From assembly GCA_902465645.1 (NCBI GenBank), contig CABQNX010000002.1, forward strand, positions 29,381 to 93,380: a DNA stretch of 64,000 nt, given 5' to 3'. Shown one piece after another: positions 1 through 8,327 of this stretch. The stretch comes from an uncultured Peptoniphilus sp. GTDB taxonomy: Bacteria > Bacillota > Clostridia > Tissierellales > Peptoniphilaceae. Position 1 is the first letter of the stretch; every line of letters starts with the position of its first letter. Below the pieces are notes generated by a model. It did no database searches. It was not told the DNA's origin and saw only the letters and a list, made by a program, of their open reading frames with translations. The position numbers and the translations under genes were made by a program.

Positions 1-108
1 AGCTGGTCTGTCATTGAAGGAAACCTTGTTTAGTTCCTTAGTCCAGCCCCTAGGGCTTTCAGATAATGTTCCCAAGTGTTCAGTAATTTCAAATTTAAAA
101 TCGCTCAT
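1..108 (-). CDS. YdbC/PC4-like ssDNA-binding protein (N-terminal part)
   Basis: Only the first 36 codons are in the window; the gene runs off the left edge. The start ATG lies 1 nt after the proS stop codon (TAA-G-ATG), so it is translationally linked to proS. The visible protein begins MSDFKFEITEHLGTL and continues with a GWTKELN motif, as in the small YdbC family of PC4-like proteins of Firmicutes, which have a single-strand nucleic-acid-binding fold. The cellular role of the family is not settled. The Shine-Dalgarno sequence is inside the 3' end of proS. The family call rests on the short N-terminal motif only. Confidence 0.7.
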   Translation of the reverse strand, partial: MSDFKFEITEHLGTLSESPRGWTKELNKVSFNDRPA

Positions 109-109
109 C

Positions 110-1813
110 TTACCTAACCTTTTCTATTTCACTTAAAATGTTTTTGATTGCCTCATCAGCTGAAATGTCAGAATTTTCCATTTCTCTTCTAGTAGAATAT
201 TCAACAATAGAATCTCCTGACTTCTTACCACAAGTAATCCTTAGAGGTATACCTATAAGGTCTCTATCCTTAAACTTAACTCCAGGTCTTTCCTTCCTGT
301 CATCAAGTAGGACTTCAACACCCTTAGCTTCAAGTTCCTTGTAAATTTTTTCTCCAAGAGCAACTTGGTCTTCGTCCTTAGTGTTTACTATAGTAACAAT
401 TGCTTCATAAGGCGCTACAGATATTGGCCAAATGATTCCATTGTCATCGTGGTTTTGTTCGATAACAGCTGTAACAGATCTTGTTATACCAACACCATAA
501 GAACCCATGTAGAAGTAATTTGCCTTGCCATTTTCATCAAGGAAAGTTGCATTAAGAGCTTCCGAATACTTTGTACCCAATTTAAAGATATTACCAACTT
601 CAATACCTCTTGCAAACTTATATTCATCGTCAGTTCCTGGTACCTTGTCGCCTTCAGCAACAAGAAGAAGGTCATCAACAACTTCGCCTTCAAAGTCACG
701 TCCATAGTTGGCATTGATATAGTGGTATTCACTTTCATTGGCACCAACAACAAGATTGTCCATTTCAGTAAGTCTTTTGTCAAAAATCATCCTTACATCA
801 AGACCAAGAGGTCCAGTGTATCCTGGTTTAGACTTAATAGCTTCGATTTCGCTGTCTTCCATCATCCTAATGTCGTGTTCAGCAACACCAGTGTAAGAAA
901 CAAGCTTAGCAAGGTTGAGTTCCCTGTCTCCAGGAATAAATACAAGAACAGGTTCATCGCCTAACATTAAATCAATTGCCTTAGCACATTTCTTTTGGTC
1001 AACCTTTAAAAAGTTAGCAACCTCTTCGATAGTGCTAGCATTTGGAGTGTGAACTTTTTCTAAGTCCAACTTGTCTTCAGCTTCAGGAAGAATATACTCA
1101 ACAGGAGCCTTCTCTTCAGTTGCACCAAACTTACCAGACTCAGAATAAACAATTACACCTTCGCCTGTCTCAGAAAGAGCAATGAACTCATGAGAACCAG
1201 TACCACCCATGGCACCATTGTCGCCCTCAACAATCTTATAATCAAGCTCAAGTCTGTCAAAAATCTTTTCATAAGCATCGTACATATTCATGTAAGCAAC
1301 ATCAAGAGTCTCAGGTGAAGTATCAAAAGTGTAGGCATCCTTCATAGAGAACTCTCTGGCCCTATTAATACCAAACCTAGGTCTCTTTTCGTCCCTGTAC
1401 TTAGTTTGAATTTGGTAAAGATTAAGAGGAAGGTCCTTGTAAGACTTGACCTCGTCTCTTACAAGAGTAGTAAAATATTCCTCAGCAGTAGGTCCAAGGC
1501 AGAACTCCCTGTCATTTCTGTCCTTTAGCTTGAACATTTCAGGACCAAACTTTTCCCATCTTCCAGACTCTTTCCAGATTTCAGCAGGTTGGATGGCAGA
1601 CATTAAAATCTCCATAGCACCAGCCTTATCCATTTCATCACGAACAATATTTTCAATTTTTTTAATAGATCTATAGCCAAGTGGCAAGTATGTATAGACA
1701 CCACTAGCAGATTTTCTAATCATACCTGCCCTTAGAAGAAACTTGTGAGATGCAATCTCAGCATCTTGCGGATCCTCCCTAAGAGTTGGCATATAAAGTT
1801 TTGATAATCTCAT
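110..1813 (-). CDS. proS: Prolyl-tRNA synthetase (type 1)
   Basis: Cytoplasmic class II aminoacyl-tRNA synthetase that charges tRNA-Pro. The 567-residue length is normal for the bacterial type with an internal editing domain between motifs 2 and 3. Visible family features: N-terminal MRLSKLYMPTLRE, the motif 1 region near PLGYRSIKKIENIVRDEM, motif 2 around YRDEKRPRFGINRAREF, the inserted editing domain at roughly residues 230-400, motif 3 near GSYGVGITR (about 440), and the C-terminal anticodon-binding domain. The ATG at 1813 has a GGAGG Shine-Dalgarno site. No T-box element is recognisable upstream. The next gene (YdbC-like) follows after 1 nt. Confidence 0.97.
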   Translation of the reverse strand: MRLSKLYMPTLREDPQDAEIASHKFLLRAGMIRKSASGVYTYLPLGYRSIKKIENIVRDEMDKAGAMEILMSAIQPAEIWKESGRWEKFGPEMFKLKDRNDREFCLGPTAEEYFTTLVRDEVKSYKDLPLNLYQIQTKYRDEKRPRFGINRAREFSMKDAYTFDTSPETLDVAYMNMYDAYEKIFDRLELDYKIVEGDNGAMGGTGSHEFIALSETGEGVIVYSESGKFGATEEKAPVEYILPEAEDKLDLEKVHTPNASTIEEVANFLKVDQKKCAKAIDLMLGDEPVLVFIPGDRELNLAKLVSYTGVAEHDIRMMEDSEIEAIKSKPGYTGPLGLDVRMIFDKRLTEMDNLVVGANESEYHYINANYGRDFEGEVVDDLLLVAEGDKVPGTDDEYKFARGIEVGNIFKLGTKYSEALNATFLDENGKANYFYMGSYGVGITRSVTAVIEQNHDDNGIIWPISVAPYEAIVTIVNTKDEDQVALGEKIYKELEAKGVEVLLDDRKERPGVKFKDRDLIGIPLRITCGKKSGDSIVEYSTRREMENSDISADEAIKNILSEIEKVR

Positions 1814-2373
1814 ATTACCTCCATAATAAAAGTATTATAATAAATAAAATAATATTCTACAAGTTTTTAGCTAAAATCTCATAGCACGCTATTTTCATTA
1901 TACTATAAAGACTAGAAGACTTCACAAGATTGTTAGATTTAATTAGAAGACTTTCGTAACTTTCTTCTATATAAATTAATAATTTTTATAAAATTATAAA
2001 AATTTCTACATCTTACTCTTTAATGACTTCATAATAATTTTCAACTTCATAATTATTTACAACTTCATAATTTTTTAACTTCACAAGTATTTACAAGCTC
2101 ACAATTATTTACAACTTCATAGTAATTTTTTACCTCATAAACTTTTACAACTTCATAAAATTTTTCTACTTCATAATTTTTTACAAATTTCTAATAATTT
2201 TCAACTTCATAATAATTTTCCAGATCATATCACATAATGACTTAGTAAAAATCCTTAACTTTATACTAATTACTTGAATAATTTTAGCTTCTCTATAATA
2301 AATTTCATAAGCTAATATTACTTAGCCTTAACTAATTTCTAGCTTAATCTTTAAAATTTTTAACAACAAAAAA
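1814..2373. other. AT-rich non-coding region between CRISPR array and proS
   Basis: No credible reading frame or RNA gene is visible. The 5' leader and promoter of proS should lie at its left end. The middle (about 2031-2240) consists of degenerate 18-bp tandem repeats, listed separately. Confidence 0.7.
2031..2240. repeat. Degenerate 18-bp tandem repeat array, locus 1
   Basis: About twelve imperfect copies of a 16-19 bp unit, consensus TTTACAACTTCATAATTA on the plus strand, in head-to-tail order. Related units in the same plus-strand orientation occur at about 27063-27250 and 49843-50038. The units are not palindromic and encode nothing convincing. The array sits between the CRISPR terminator and the proS promoter. 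Confidence 0.7.
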
Positions 2374-2398
2374 CCTAACCTAAAAATTTTAGGTTAGG
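2368..2398 (-). terminator. Intrinsic terminator of the CRISPR array transcript
   Basis: Near-perfect 12-bp inverted repeat (CCTAACCTAAAA pairing with TTTTAGGTTAGG) followed on the minus strand by a run of six T. It lies just past the leader-distal end of the array, so it probably ends the pre-crRNA. Confidence 0.8.
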
Positions 2399-2418
2399 CA
2401 TATTTTTAAAATATTTTA

Positions 2419-2443
2419 ATTTCTCCATAAAAAAGTTTGCGAC
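2419..2443 (-). repeat. Degenerate terminal CRISPR repeat remnant
   Basis: On the minus strand this begins GTCGCA like the array repeats and ends TGGAGAAAT, the repeat end TGGATTGAAAT with two bases missing. The hairpin-forming centre is lost. It bounds a 33-nt segment of spacer length (2444-2476). Decay of the leader-distal repeat is common, but the match is short, so this is an inference. Confidence 0.5.
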
Positions 2444-2476
2444 AAAAATGGTGCTAAGGATGGGACTTGAACCCAA
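2444..2476 (-). other. Leader-distal spacer derived from a tRNA gene 3' end
   Basis: Minus-strand positions 2474 to 2449 read GGGTTCAAGTCCC, then AT, then CCTTAGC-A-CCA, followed by TTTTT. This is a T-arm with its TTCAAGT loop, the 3' half of an acceptor stem, a discriminator A, an encoded CCA and a T-run. The rest of a tRNA is absent because repeat 1 starts immediately next to it. It sits where a 15th spacer is expected. The outermost T-stem pair would be T-T. The tRNA species cannot be assigned from this fragment. Confidence 0.65.
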
Positions 2477-3384
2477 ATTTCAATCCACGCACCCGTGTAG
2501 GGTGCGACCTAAAAAATTAGATGAACTTCTAAAACTCCAAAAAGAATTTCAATCCACGCACCCGTGTAGGGTGCGACGCAAGCGATTATGAATATCTTAG
2601 ATATTTTGCAGATTTCAATCCACGCACCCACGAAGGGTGCGACCAGTTTATACAAAACAGAGATTTTGCTAAAGTTAGAATTTCAATCCACGCACTCACG
2701 GGGAGTGCGACGGGAAAAAGTAAAGGTTAAATGTGTAGACAATGATATTTCAATCCACGCACTCACGGGGAGTGCGACTAGAGCCTTTCACTTTTCTTTA
2801 TTTGACAACACCATTTCAATCCACGCACTCACGGGGAGTGCGACTTATATACAAGTATATTATTTTTTAAAAAAACATATTTCAATCCACGCACTCACGG
2901 GGAGTGCGACATAAAAAGCTACTTCTCCAGTGACTGTTCTCTTAAATTTCAATCCACGCACTCACGGGGAGTGCGACCCCTAAAAGCATTTTTGCCTTGG
3001 TCGTATAATCCCTCATTTCAATCCACGCACTCACGGGGAGTGCGACATAAATGGCAATAGAATTTATAAACGAGAGGTCTTTATTTCAATCCACGCACTC
3101 ACGGGGAGTGCGACTGAAAACAAAAGTAATAAAAATTAAAATGATAGAAATTTCAATCCACGCACTCACGGGGAGTGCGACTTCTAAAATACCCAACTTT
3201 TCCATAACATCAGCATTTATTTCAATCCACGCACTCACGGGGAGTGCGACAAAAATAGAATCAGAATCCACTTCATCAAGCATTATTTCAATCCACGCAC
3301 TCACGGGGAGTGCGACGGGTCTTTGTTTTCATCTTCCCAACCCATGAGGTACATTTCAATCCACGCACTCACGGGGAGTGCGAC
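2477..3384 (-). CRISPR. Type I-C CRISPR array, 14 repeats and 13 spacers
   Basis: Fourteen 32-bp repeats start at 2477, 2546, 2612, 2680, 2747, 2813, 2879, 2946, 3015, 3083, 3150, 3219, 3285 and 3353. Spacers are 34-37 bp and all different. In transcript sense (minus) the repeat begins GTCGCACTCC and ends GCGTGGATTGAAAT, typical of type I-C. The eleven repeats from 2680 to 3384 are identical. The three leader-distal ones differ in the hairpin (CACCC/GGGTG arms instead of CACTC/GAGTG). Leader and cas2 lie at the high-coordinate end and a terminator at the low end. Spacer targets cannot be determined here. Confidence 0.99.
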
Positions 3385-3515
3385 TGTATTTTTTAGCCAT
3401 TATCTCCTATTAAAAAATACAGCTAATCATTTTTTGAAGAGTTTTGTCTCTTTTTTCTTTGTTTTTTGTGAGTTAGGTCTGGGTTTTTTATGTCCAGGTC
3501 CAAATCTCATAAGCC
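3385..3515 (-). promoter_or_regulatory. CRISPR leader
   Basis: The 131 bp between the cas2 stop codon and the first repeat is A-rich in transcript sense. A perfect 11-bp inverted repeat (TGTATTTTTTA at 3385-3395 and TAAAAAATACA at 3411-3421) abuts the leader-proximal repeat. I infer a role in transcription of the array and in spacer integration. Confidence 0.75.
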
Positions 3516-3809
3516 TTATAAGATTAATAGATCTTTTTCTGGGTTATAGGTGTCGTCCCTTCCCAGACTTTCCACTCTTCTCTCCCAATTTTTTCCAAGA
3601 TTATAAATCCTTATGGAATCTTTTTTGGGATCTATTATTTTTTCTAATTTGTTTTTTATTTCTACTAAGTCAGCTGGATATATGTTTAGTTCGAATACTG
3701 AGTTCTGTACTCTTTGTCCATAATCAAGGCAGACTTTTGCAACTTGTCTCAATCTTTTCTTGCCAGCTGGCGTTATCGTCTCTACATCGTAAGTAATCAG
3801 CACTTGCAT
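3516..3809 (-). CDS. cas2: CRISPR-associated endonuclease Cas2
   Basis: Partner of Cas1 in the spacer-acquisition complex; it bridges two Cas1 dimers. The 97-residue length and the start MQVLITYDVET match the ferredoxin-fold Cas2 family, with the conserved Asp at position 8 (YDV). The start ATG is 1 nt after the cas1 stop. It is the last gene of the cas operon and is followed by the leader and array. Confidence 0.97.
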   Translation of the reverse strand: MQVLITYDVETITPAGKKRLRQVAKVCLDYGQRVQNSVFELNIYPADLVEIKNKLEKIIDPKKDSIRIYNLGKNWERRVESLGRDDTYNPEKDLLIL

Positions 3810-3810
3810 T

Positions 3811-4842
3811 TTATCCTCCTATCATAAAGGGTGGATAGGCTTCTATATCTCCTCTTAGGTAAGAGTTTAATAAAAGGGCCTGGACATGGGGAAGGAGTCC
3901 GATTTTTATATTTTCTTCTAGAAATGGATGGTAGATTTCTTCTTGTTCTCTCTTGTTCCAATTTTCTAAAACTACCTGCCTGCCCTTTTCGTTTAAGAGG
4001 GTTGCTCCATTTTCTTTCACTTCAAAATGATTCTTGTTTATTCTATTTAAGTTTATCATTGAAAGTGTGAACTTATCAACTAGAAAGGCTCGCATCTCCT
4101 CTATTATGTCAAGAGCCATGCTAACCCTTCCCGGTCTGTCTGTATGGAAGAATCCAGCGTAGGAATCAATCCCAACTCCTTCAAGGGCTGCAGCAATGTT
4201 ATTGGTAAGCAGAGAATAGAGAAAGGATATCAGGGCATTAAACCTGTCCATTGGCGGTCTTTTGCTCCTGTCTATAAAGAAGAAGTCTTCTCTTTGTTTT
4301 ATTATAAGTTCATCTAAGACAGAGAAGTATCCTCTTGCAATTATTCCCTCAATACCTCTCACGCTATCTTTATTTTCACAGTTTTTGATTTCTAGCATAA
4401 GCAGCTTTATTGCTTCTATTACTTCTTCTAATCTTTTGACATCTACCTTGTCCTTATTGTCTAACTTTCCTCTTATTAAAATTTTTCTAGAGTTGTAGGC
4501 CTTAGCATAGATTATATTTTTTACAAAATCCAAGGATTCTTCTGATTCTTGCATCTTGTATTGTCTTTTTCTCGTATAAATATTTCCATAGGATGGCCCT
4601 ATAACCCTTCCACAATATTTTCCATAGGGTGTGAAAAATGTTATTGCCACATTTTCTTCCATGCACATCTTCATGAGGTCTGGGCTGACTCCCATGTAGT
4701 TGAAACAAACTATTTGCTTTAATATGTGGATAGGGTATCTTGCAATTCTCTTGGAATCCTCTGTTATGGAAATATTTCTTCCTTCCTTTCTAAGATAGTA
4801 ATCAGGATTTGTTACATATAAGGTGTTCAGTAATTTTTTCAT
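3811..4842 (-). CDS. cas1: CRISPR-associated endonuclease/integrase Cas1 (type I-C)
   Basis: Integrase that inserts new spacers at the leader end. From the chosen start (MKKLLNTLYVTNPDYYLRKEG) it is 343 residues, normal for Cas1c. Catalytic metal-binding residues are visible: Glu165 in GIEGIIARGYF, His233 in FFHTDRPGR, and Asp245/Glu248 in ALDIIEEM. I chose the ATG at 4842 because it overlaps the cas4 stop as ATGA; a longer upstream frame would lie inside cas4 and has no supporting homology. It should be expressed with cas4 and cas2. Confidence 0.97.
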   Translation of the reverse strand: MKKLLNTLYVTNPDYYLRKEGRNISITEDSKRIARYPIHILKQIVCFNYMGVSPDLMKMCMEENVAITFFTPYGKYCGRVIGPSYGNIYTRKRQYKMQESEESLDFVKNIIYAKAYNSRKILIRGKLDNKDKVDVKRLEEVIEAIKLLMLEIKNCENKDSVRGIEGIIARGYFSVLDELIIKQREDFFFIDRSKRPPMDRFNALISFLYSLLTNNIAAALEGVGIDSYAGFFHTDRPGRVSMALDIIEEMRAFLVDKFTLSMINLNRINKNHFEVKENGATLLNEKGRQVVLENWNKREQEEIYHPFLEENIKIGLLPHVQALLLNSYLRGDIEAYPPFMIGG

Positions 4843-5492
4843 AATTCTGCCCCATAAATATAGTTTCCAACATTTTTCATCTTCTTTGTCAGCCTTGGAT
4901 TGCACTCATTATACAATGAACACATCCTACAATTCTTATAATTTTCTGCCTTGGGGATAATCTTATTCTTGTAATAGTAGTGCATATCTTGAGCTGCTTT
5001 TGTAGTTAAGTCTCTAAGCTCTTCTGTAAATTCAACTTTTTCTCTCAAATCAGTTTCGTTGTAGTAAAGATAACCGTAGTCTAACTTAATATTAAAGTTT
5101 TCTTCGATGCAGATTGCCTGAGCCATAAGCTGGGCATTGTCGTAGTTGTATTTTTTCTTCTTGCCTCTTTTATATTCTACGATTACCGGTAGCCACTTGC
5201 CCTTCCTATTTTTTAATTCCACTCCCTCATCTGACTTGTGAAATTCAATTACATCTAGCCTGCCAGAAAGTCCCAAGTTTTTGGAACTCACTGACATGGC
5301 TCTTGATATTATAAGGTCTTTTCTCTTTTCTTTTATAAAGGGTTTATCTACCTTTGTATGGATAACTTGACCTTCTGCTGTAAAGGAGTTTTCCGTCCAA
5401 ATATTTTCAACATGGATAAGGGCCCACTGTCTCTTGCAAAATAAAAAATGTTGAACTCCACTTAACATTAAATATTCGTCTTCAGGGTACAT
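4839..5492 (-). CDS. cas4: CRISPR-associated exonuclease Cas4
   Basis: RecB-like iron-sulfur nuclease that trims prespacers and helps select those with a PAM. It has 217 residues. Cys19 (HFLFCKRQW) and the C-terminal cluster Cys188, Cys191 and Cys197 (NCRMCSLYNEC) are the expected [4Fe-4S] ligands. The nuclease motifs GRLDVIEF and VIVEYKRGK are present. It starts 1 nt after the cas7 stop and overlaps cas1 by 4 nt, as in standard I-C operons. Confidence 0.96.
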   Translation of the reverse strand: MYPEDEYLMLSGVQHFLFCKRQWALIHVENIWTENSFTAEGQVIHTKVDKPFIKEKRKDLIISRAMSVSSKNLGLSGRLDVIEFHKSDEGVELKNRKGKWLPVIVEYKRGKKKKYNYDNAQLMAQAICIEENFNIKLDYGYLYYNETDLREKVEFTEELRDLTTKAAQDMHYYYKNKIIPKAENYKNCRMCSLYNECNPRLTKKMKNVGNYIYGAEL

Positions 5493-5493
5493 T

Positions 5494-6345
5494 TTAGATT
5501 CCTTGAATGTGTTCTACTTTTAAGCCCTTTTCCTCATATTCTTTTAATTTTTCTTCATCAAGTCTAATATTGTAATCTTCATATTTTACTTTTAGATCTT
5601 CTACATTTGGTAAATCATAAATTAATAGGTCTTTTATCTTTCCACTTGACACATCGCCAACCTTTGATGAGTGGTTAAACCAAAAGATATCTTTTACTTC
5701 CATGGATCCGTCTGGCCTTGCTGATGATACGTCATTCAAAAATAGAGTTTTTATACATTCTTTTATAGTCTCAACATCTTCTTCATCAAATCCAGTTTTT
5801 TCTGCAAAGTAAGAGTTTATACTTCCATTAACTACATATACTCCGCGGTCAACAAAGTGCTTTGTTCCCATAGTATCTGCACTTCTAGTTTTCCCTGCTC
5901 CTGGTTCCATTCCACTTATGGATTTAGTTATTTGCATTGTTGTGATTTCTATTGGATCAAGTGATTTTGCAATAGAAATGGAAACTGGTCCCCTTATTCC
6001 AAGTGATCTTTTTTGATAAGTAAAGACTTGACCAAAGGACCTAATATCAAGCCATTTTTCATTGGCTCTTTTTTCAACTTCTTCATCAGATTCTTTGCTA
6101 AATTCATTTTCAAATCTTTTTTGAAGAGACCTAAAGCCATCGTCACTCCTGTCAAGAGACTTTACAAAGATATCGTGACCCATGTCCTGCATCCTATTTC
6201 TGATTTTTCTCTTTAAACAAACATCTGAGATTTCTCCAAAACCCCTGTTGTCAATTCTTGGCATATTTCCTGTTAGAGGATCTCCATTTGGGTTAGCTCC
6301 AGAAACTTCAATTGTAAAAATAAAATCCACCTTATTGTTAATCAT
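5494..6345 (-). CDS. cas7c: Cascade backbone protein Cas7 (Csd2, type I-C)
   Basis: RAMP-fold protein that polymerises along the crRNA guide to form the Cascade backbone. The protein has 283 residues and starts with a typical Csd2 sequence: FIFTIEVSGANPNGDP, then GNMPRID and SDVCLKRKIRN. It overlaps the cas8 stop codon by 8 nt, so translation is probably coupled. The thumb-like insertions of type I Cas7 subunits make every sixth guide base flip out, which matters for the small RNA at 9172-9242. Confidence 0.97.
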   Translation of the reverse strand: MINNKVDFIFTIEVSGANPNGDPLTGNMPRIDNRGFGEISDVCLKRKIRNRMQDMGHDIFVKSLDRSDDGFRSLQKRFENEFSKESDEEVEKRANEKWLDIRSFGQVFTYQKRSLGIRGPVSISIAKSLDPIEITTMQITKSISGMEPGAGKTRSADTMGTKHFVDRGVYVVNGSINSYFAEKTGFDEEDVETIKECIKTLFLNDVSSARPDGSMEVKDIFWFNHSSKVGDVSSGKIKDLLIYDLPNVEDLKVKYEDYNIRLDEEKLKEYEEKGLKVEHIQGI

Positions 6346-8314
6346 TTTTTTCCTCGCTTTCTCTTGTAGTTTTTTTGTATAAGTAATCTAATTCTTTAAT
6401 TTGTGCTTGATATCCAAATAAAAATCCTGAGTTCAAGGGTCTATTGGTTTCTACCCCATTAAATCTGTAATTTTCTCCTATTAGGTCAATTACATCTCCA
6501 GTTTCTCTTTTCAAAATATTTCTTATTTCTCTAGTTCTTTCATTTGCATGCAACTTAAAATCATAGGGCTTAATTAAATCGCTAAGTCTCATGCTCATAG
6601 TTGCAGGTTTATTTAAATAACTTGACCAAAGTTTTTCAGCACTTGTTATTCTTTCATCGTCTTTTTTGTAAGTAAAAGCTTCAGTTTTTTCGTATATAGC
6701 CAGAAGTCTACCAAATAAGTAAGACCTATCTGTTTCTTTTTTGTCTAACATATTGCTTTCAATCCCTTCCTTTTCTCTTAAAGCTGCCAAGGCACATAAT
6801 TTAATTAAATTCCAATATTTTTCATAGCTCATCCTGTTTCTTATGTTAATTTCTAAGGCATGAAGAATATTTTTAGGCATTTCTCTGCCTTCAACAATGG
6901 CCATTAAAATGTTTTTATATTGATCTGTTGAGAAACTCTTTTTGGAAATTTCAAGACCCTTCTCCCTTTCAACCCCATAAGCTGATCTAATTAAGGTTAT
7001 GGGACTAGGAGTATATTCACAATATTTTCTTTTTTCTTCATCATATCTAATCCAGCTATACTTATTTTGCCAGCTGATTAAATTTTCTTTTAATCTTGAT
7101 GCTTCCATCTCCCTGAAGTATTTAAGAGCTACCCTACCATTGCTGACTTTATCAATTATTGCAATGTAGTACTTGGAAGTGTCGTCAAATAAAATTCTTC
7201 CACTGGTAAAGGACTTAACTATGTCCTCAGACCTCTTGTCTGCAATAGTCATAGAAGTATCTTTACCTTCTTCTTTAGCTTTTTTCTTTAATTCTTCCTT
7301 AGATAGCTTAAAGCCTCCAATATTAAAAAGACTATTTTTATTATTTTCTTCAATACTTGTTTCTGATTTTTTTGTTGGGTCCATTCCAGACTTGTTTTGA
7401 ATGTCATCAGAAAACCAAGACAAAACATAAGTAAATTCTCCAAGCCACCTAGAAGTGTTTTCTCCATTTAAGAGGGCCTTTGCCATTTGTAAAATTTTTT
7501 GGCTCGAGTCCTTGCCAATTTTTATAGTTTCGTCAGGCTTATCAAACCTTCCAAGAAAGTTTTCATTGTTGGCAGTTATTTGAGAAATAAGTCTTGCTGA
7601 ACCAATAAGAGGTTTGTGCTTTAGACACAAGAAGTCTTCTTTACCTGATATGTTGCAAATTATTTTTTCAGAGTCCTTGTCCTTGGCAAAACTTTCTTCT
7701 GTGTATTTAATAAATTTTTCTTGCAAGTTTTTATTTTCAGACAAGCTTAGGTTTTTCTTGCCCGCATAATCTTCTACTGCAAAAGTTAAAAATACTTTTG
7801 AAAAATCAATTTTTACAGTCTTTGCTTTCTTATCAGAATTGTCTACGTACTCAACATTTTTGTCTTTTGTGATTTTATAGTCCCTATAAAGTTTAGATAA
7901 TATCTCTTCGAAAACCTTTTCTTTAACTATGTAGTCATGAACAATCTCTACAAAGTCATCTTTGTCGTAATTAAGCCAAGATTCTTGCTGATTGATGTAG
8001 GCTTCGGACTTTTTTGTATTGTCTTGGATTACATAATCAAAGTTATCGAAAAGAGGATGGGGTGCAACCCCGCTAGACCTTGCTACAGAATCTTCTGTTA
8101 CAGGAAAGATTACAAGGTCTCCATCACCTAAAAACTTTGCATCAACTAATTCACTTTTTTTATTAATAGTAATTTCTACAATATTCTTACCATTGGACTT
8201 CATGGAGTTGTGATAAATTGGCAGTATTAAATTCGACTTATCACTTAAATCTCCTATTAAATTGTTTTCTAGTCCAAAGTTATATGAACTATATAAGGCA
8301 GTTAAAAAACTCAA
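6338..8314 (-). CDS. cas8c: Cascade large subunit Cas8c (Csd1)
   Basis: Large subunit of type I-C Cascade, which recognises the PAM and recruits Cas3. In I-C systems an internal start can also yield a separate small subunit (Cas11c) from the C-terminal part. The length, 658 residues, is typical of Csd1. The start is TTG at 8314, supported by a GGAGGTG ribosome-binding site 5 nt upstream that overlaps the end of cas5. The call rests on operon position, length and overall sequence, because Cas8 families have few short motifs. Confidence 0.93.
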   Translation of the reverse strand: MSFLTALYSSYNFGLENNLIGDLSDKSNLILPIYHNSMKSNGKNIVEITINKKSELVDAKFLGDGDLVIFPVTEDSVARSSGVAPHPLFDNFDYVIQDNTKKSEAYINQQESWLNYDKDDFVEIVHDYIVKEKVFEEILSKLYRDYKITKDKNVEYVDNSDKKAKTVKIDFSKVFLTFAVEDYAGKKNLSLSENKNLQEKFIKYTEESFAKDKDSEKIICNISGKEDFLCLKHKPLIGSARLISQITANNENFLGRFDKPDETIKIGKDSSQKILQMAKALLNGENTSRWLGEFTYVLSWFSDDIQNKSGMDPTKKSETSIEENNKNSLFNIGGFKLSKEELKKKAKEEGKDTSMTIADKRSEDIVKSFTSGRILFDDTSKYYIAIIDKVSNGRVALKYFREMEASRLKENLISWQNKYSWIRYDEEKRKYCEYTPSPITLIRSAYGVEREKGLEISKKSFSTDQYKNILMAIVEGREMPKNILHALEINIRNRMSYEKYWNLIKLCALAALREKEGIESNMLDKKETDRSYLFGRLLAIYEKTEAFTYKKDDERITSAEKLWSSYLNKPATMSMRLSDLIKPYDFKLHANERTREIRNILKRETGDVIDLIGENYRFNGVETNRPLNSGFLFGYQAQIKELDYLYKKTTRESEEKND

Positions 8315-8327
8315 TGTATCACCTCCA

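Noticed and set aside
365..964. 199-residue open frame antisense to proS
   Set aside because: It has no ribosome-binding site, low-complexity composition, and lies opposite a highly conserved gene.
1814..2030. T-box leader for proS
   Set aside because: No T-box consensus or antiterminator/terminator pair could be recognised.
2449..2474. Intact tRNA gene
   Set aside because: Only the T-arm and 3' acceptor strand are present; the CRISPR repeat occupies the place of the rest.
2588..3347. Open frames on both strands across the CRISPR array with repeated ISIHALTGSAT or SAWIEI peptides
   Set aside because: They are translations of the CRISPR repeats; the periodicity equals repeat plus spacer length.
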